From Roseovarius arcticus (lineage in GTDB: Bacteria; Pseudomonadota; Alphaproteobacteria; Rhodobacterales; Rhodobacteraceae), in assembly GCF_006125015.1 (NCBI RefSeq), contig NZ_SZZN01000001.1, forward strand, positions 1,736,001 to 1,800,000: 64,000 bases of DNA, written 5' to 3'. Of this stretch, positions 61,633 to 64,000 are shown piece after piece (the first letter of the stretch is position 1; every line of letters begins with the position of its first letter). The notes beneath the pieces are model-generated. The model worked only from the letters and a program-made list of their open reading frames with translations, ran no database searches and was not told where the DNA came from. The translations under genes were made by a program, and so were the position numbers.

Positions 61633-62881
61633 GATGCAGGTATCGACACGCGACTTCATCGCCGCCTTCGGGCGCATCGGGCTGCTGTCATTTGGCGGGC
61701 CAGCCGCTCAGATATCGCTGATGCAGCAAGAGCTGGTCGAGCGACGCGGTTGGCTGGAGCAGCGCCAGTTCCTCGGCGCACTCAGCTTTTGCATGCTGCT
61801 GCCCGGCCCCGAAGCGATGCAGCTGGCCACCTATGCCGGCTGGCGCCTGCGCGGCACGTTAGGCGGCCTGATCGCCGGGCTGCTGTTTGTCGTGCCGGGG
61901 GCGGCCATTATCCTCGCGCTGGCGCTCGCCTACGCGTATTGGGGCAACGTGCCGCTGGTGCAGGCGCTGTTCCTAGGGGTCAAGGCCGCCGTCCTCGTGA
62001 TCGTAGCGCAGGCGCTTTGGCGTTTGTCACGCCGCGCCCTGGCTGGACGCGCGCATTGGGTTATAGCAGCGCTGTCCTTTGCCGCGATCTATGCGGGCTC
62101 CGTCCCCTTCCCCACCATCATCGCTGCTGCCGCCCTCTGGGGCATCTGGGCCGCGCGCGGCGATCCGGCGGCGGATGCACCGCCCGCGCGCCCCGGGCAG
62201 ACGGTGCGCACGCTGCGCACTGTCGCGGTCTGGTCCTCGCTATGGGCCGCGCCAATCGCACTGGCCTATGCGATGGGGGCCACGTTCCTCACCCAGATTG
62301 CCGTCTTCTTTAGCACATTGGCGGTCGTCACTTTCGGCGGTGCCTACGCGGTGCTGGCCTACATGACGCAGGCGGTCACGCAGACCCATGGCTGGCTAAC
62401 CACCGGCCAGATGATCGACGCGCTAGGCTTGGCCGAAACGACGCCCGGCCCCCTGATATTGGTCACGCAATTCGTGGCCATGCTGGCAGGCTTTGCCAAG
62501 GGTGGCACGGGTCTGGCGCTATTGGCCGGCGCGCTGACGCTGTGGGTAACGTTCATCCCCTGCTTTTTGTGGATCTTTACCGGCGCGCCCTATCTGGAAC
62601 GCCTGCTCGCCCAGCCGCGCCTGCGCGGCGCGCTCGCGGCCATATCTGCCGCCGTGGTCGGCGTCATCGCCAATCTGTCGATATGGTTCGCACTGCACGT
62701 CCTTTTCGACCAAATCTTGCGCGGTCCGCTGGGTGCATACCCTGTTCCAGCCACGCTCGACGCGATCGCGGCGGCACTGACGGCCCTCGCCGCAATCCTG
62801 ATGCTGGTCCTGCGCATACCAATGTTGCCTGCGCTGGCATTAATGGCGGCAGCAGGCGCACTATCGCAACTGGCAGTCTAA
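61625..62881 (+). CDS. chrA: chromate transporter ChrA
   Basis: A 418-aa long-chain ChrA with two homologous halves, each opening with the family motif (LLSFGGPAAQISLMQQELVE; VTFGGAYAVLAYMTQAV). LLPGPEAMQLATYAGWRLRG and GLAETTPGPLILVTQFVAML are the paired signature sequences. The start at 61625 overlaps the chrB relic by 8 bp; the ATG at 61634 is also possible. It exports chromate, driven by the proton gradient. About 10-11 membrane segments. Confidence 0.92.
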   Translation: MPEMQVSTRDFIAAFGRIGLLSFGGPAAQISLMQQELVERRGWLEQRQFLGALSFCMLLPGPEAMQLATYAGWRLRGTLGGLIAGLLFVVPGAAIILALALAYAYWGNVPLVQALFLGVKAAVLVIVAQALWRLSRRALAGRAHWVIAALSFAAIYAGSVPFPTIIAAAALWGIWAARGDPAADAPPARPGQTVRTLRTVAVWSSLWAAPIALAYAMGATFLTQIAVFFSTLAVVTFGGAYAVLAYMTQAVTQTHGWLTTGQMIDALGLAETTPGPLILVTQFVAMLAGFAKGGTGLALLAGALTLWVTFIPCFLWIFTGAPYLERLLAQPRLRGALAAISAAVVGVIANLSIWFALHVLFDQILRGPLGAYPVPATLDAIAAALTALAAILMLVLRIPMLPALALMAAAGALSQLAV

Positions 62882-62949
62882 GTGTGTGCAAGGCCTTTTA
62901 CTTCCCTTCGAATCCCCTATTGTGATTCGCGACATAACGAGGGCTCAGC

Positions 62950-63399
62950 ATGTCTCGCACGATCGACTACGGCAATCTGATGCACCGGGCCATGCGCGGC
63001 CTGATCCAAGAGGTGCTGGAGGACGTTGACGAGCATGGCCTGCCGGGTGCGCACCACTTCTTTATCACCTTCGATACGAACCATCCTGAGGCCGCACTGG
63101 CCGACTGGCTAAAGCAGCGCTATCCTGACGAAATGACCGTCGTGATGCAGCACTGGTACGACAATCTAGAGGTCAGCGATGAGGGCTTTGGCATCACACT
63201 GAATTTCGGCGATGCGCCCGAAAACCTTTATGTGCCCTACGACGCGATCAAAACCTTCGTTGACCCCTCAGTCGAATTCGGCCTGCGCTTTGAAACGCAG
63301 GAAAAGGATGACGACGATGGCGATGATGATGGCGGCAGCGACGACGATGCCAAGCCGAACGCCGATATCGTCAGCCTCGACAGCTTTCGCAAGCACTGA
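62950..63399 (+). CDS. sspB: SspB-family ClpXP adaptor (alpha type)
   Basis: A 149-aa protein with the SspB fold (about 1-112; GAHHFFITFDTNHPEAALAD, MQHWYDNLEVSDEGFGITLN, VPYDAIKTFVDPSVEFGLRF), then an acidic linker (DDDDGDDDGGSDDD) and a C-terminal ClpX-binding tail (IVSLDSFRKH). It delivers ssrA-tagged proteins to ClpXP. The gene that makes the tag lies 1.8 kb upstream, so both partners are encoded close together. Confidence 0.92.
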   Translation: MSRTIDYGNLMHRAMRGLIQEVLEDVDEHGLPGAHHFFITFDTNHPEAALADWLKQRYPDEMTVVMQHWYDNLEVSDEGFGITLNFGDAPENLYVPYDAIKTFVDPSVEFGLRFETQEKDDDDGDDDGGSDDDAKPNADIVSLDSFRKH

Positions 63400-63472
63400 C
63401 GCCCGCCCTACCGCATTGAAATTCCTGCGCCGTTGAGTCAGACAGAGGCAAACCTGACCAAGGAGCACCCCA

Positions 63473-64000
<528 letters not shown>

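Overview
This 64 kb window reads as chromosomal DNA of an alphaproteobacterium of the order Rhodobacterales (Roseobacter group). The evidence is a circularly permuted two-piece tmRNA gene whose tag reads ANDNRAPVALAA, an alpha-type SspB, a TAXI-type TRAP transporter, ChrA, an MprF-like protein and many polar amino-acid ABC transporters. Roughly 0-5 kb and 13.6-18.4 kb are insertion-sequence graveyards; the rest is dense catabolic, transport and envelope gene content.

Layout. 0-1.5 kb: IS110-type transposase tail and a nearly complete IS3-family element with a broken orfB. 1.8-3.2 kb: double-PAS HWE/HisKA_2 sensor kinase. 3.3-4.7 kb: truncated IS21 element. 4.8-13.6 kb (minus strand): a nine-gene amide operon made of a Urt-type ABC importer, amidase AmiE, AAA protein AmiB, amide sensor AmiC and ANTAR antiterminator AmiR, preceded by a leader terminator. 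13.9-18.4 kb: broken serine recombinase and IS6 transposase, a 716-aa secreted unknown protein, and a second IS21 end. 18.4-25.1 kb: histidine utilisation (hutF, hutI-H-[G relic]-U, hutC). 25.7-28.6 kb: amino-acid ABC importer and AhpD-like protein. 28.7-35.2 kb (minus): TAXI-TRAP transporter, UspA, class III aminotransferase and beta-keto acid cleavage enzyme. 35.6-41.9 kb: YihY, secreted unknowns, and patatin-adc-cytochrome b561-bdhA. 42-50.9 kb: two-component system divergent from an envelope operon (HdeD, DUF1003, MprF-like, DUF202, rhomboid-like, patatin). 51-56.3 kb: nitronate monooxygenase, 5-formyl-THF cyclo-ligase, amino-acid ABC importer. 56.4-64 kb: cobO, oligopeptide-type binding protein, glnK-amtB, ssrA, chrB relic-chrA, sspB, fumC (cut by the window end).

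The most unusual signal is a tiny repeat of 37, 40 and 42 bp with sharply defined ends (CCYTCTCGGC ... GCCRGGCARCG). It occurs three times in the first 4.5 kb, each time inside a transposase gene: once in IS3 orfB and twice, in opposite orientations, in the same istB. The copies differ in the middle but keep two hairpins, with paired changes. I do not recognise this element. Two further recurring themes: operon genes reduced to short in-frame relics that still overlap the next gene (hutG, chrB), and a hairpin directly after every binding-protein gene that is followed by its transporter partners.
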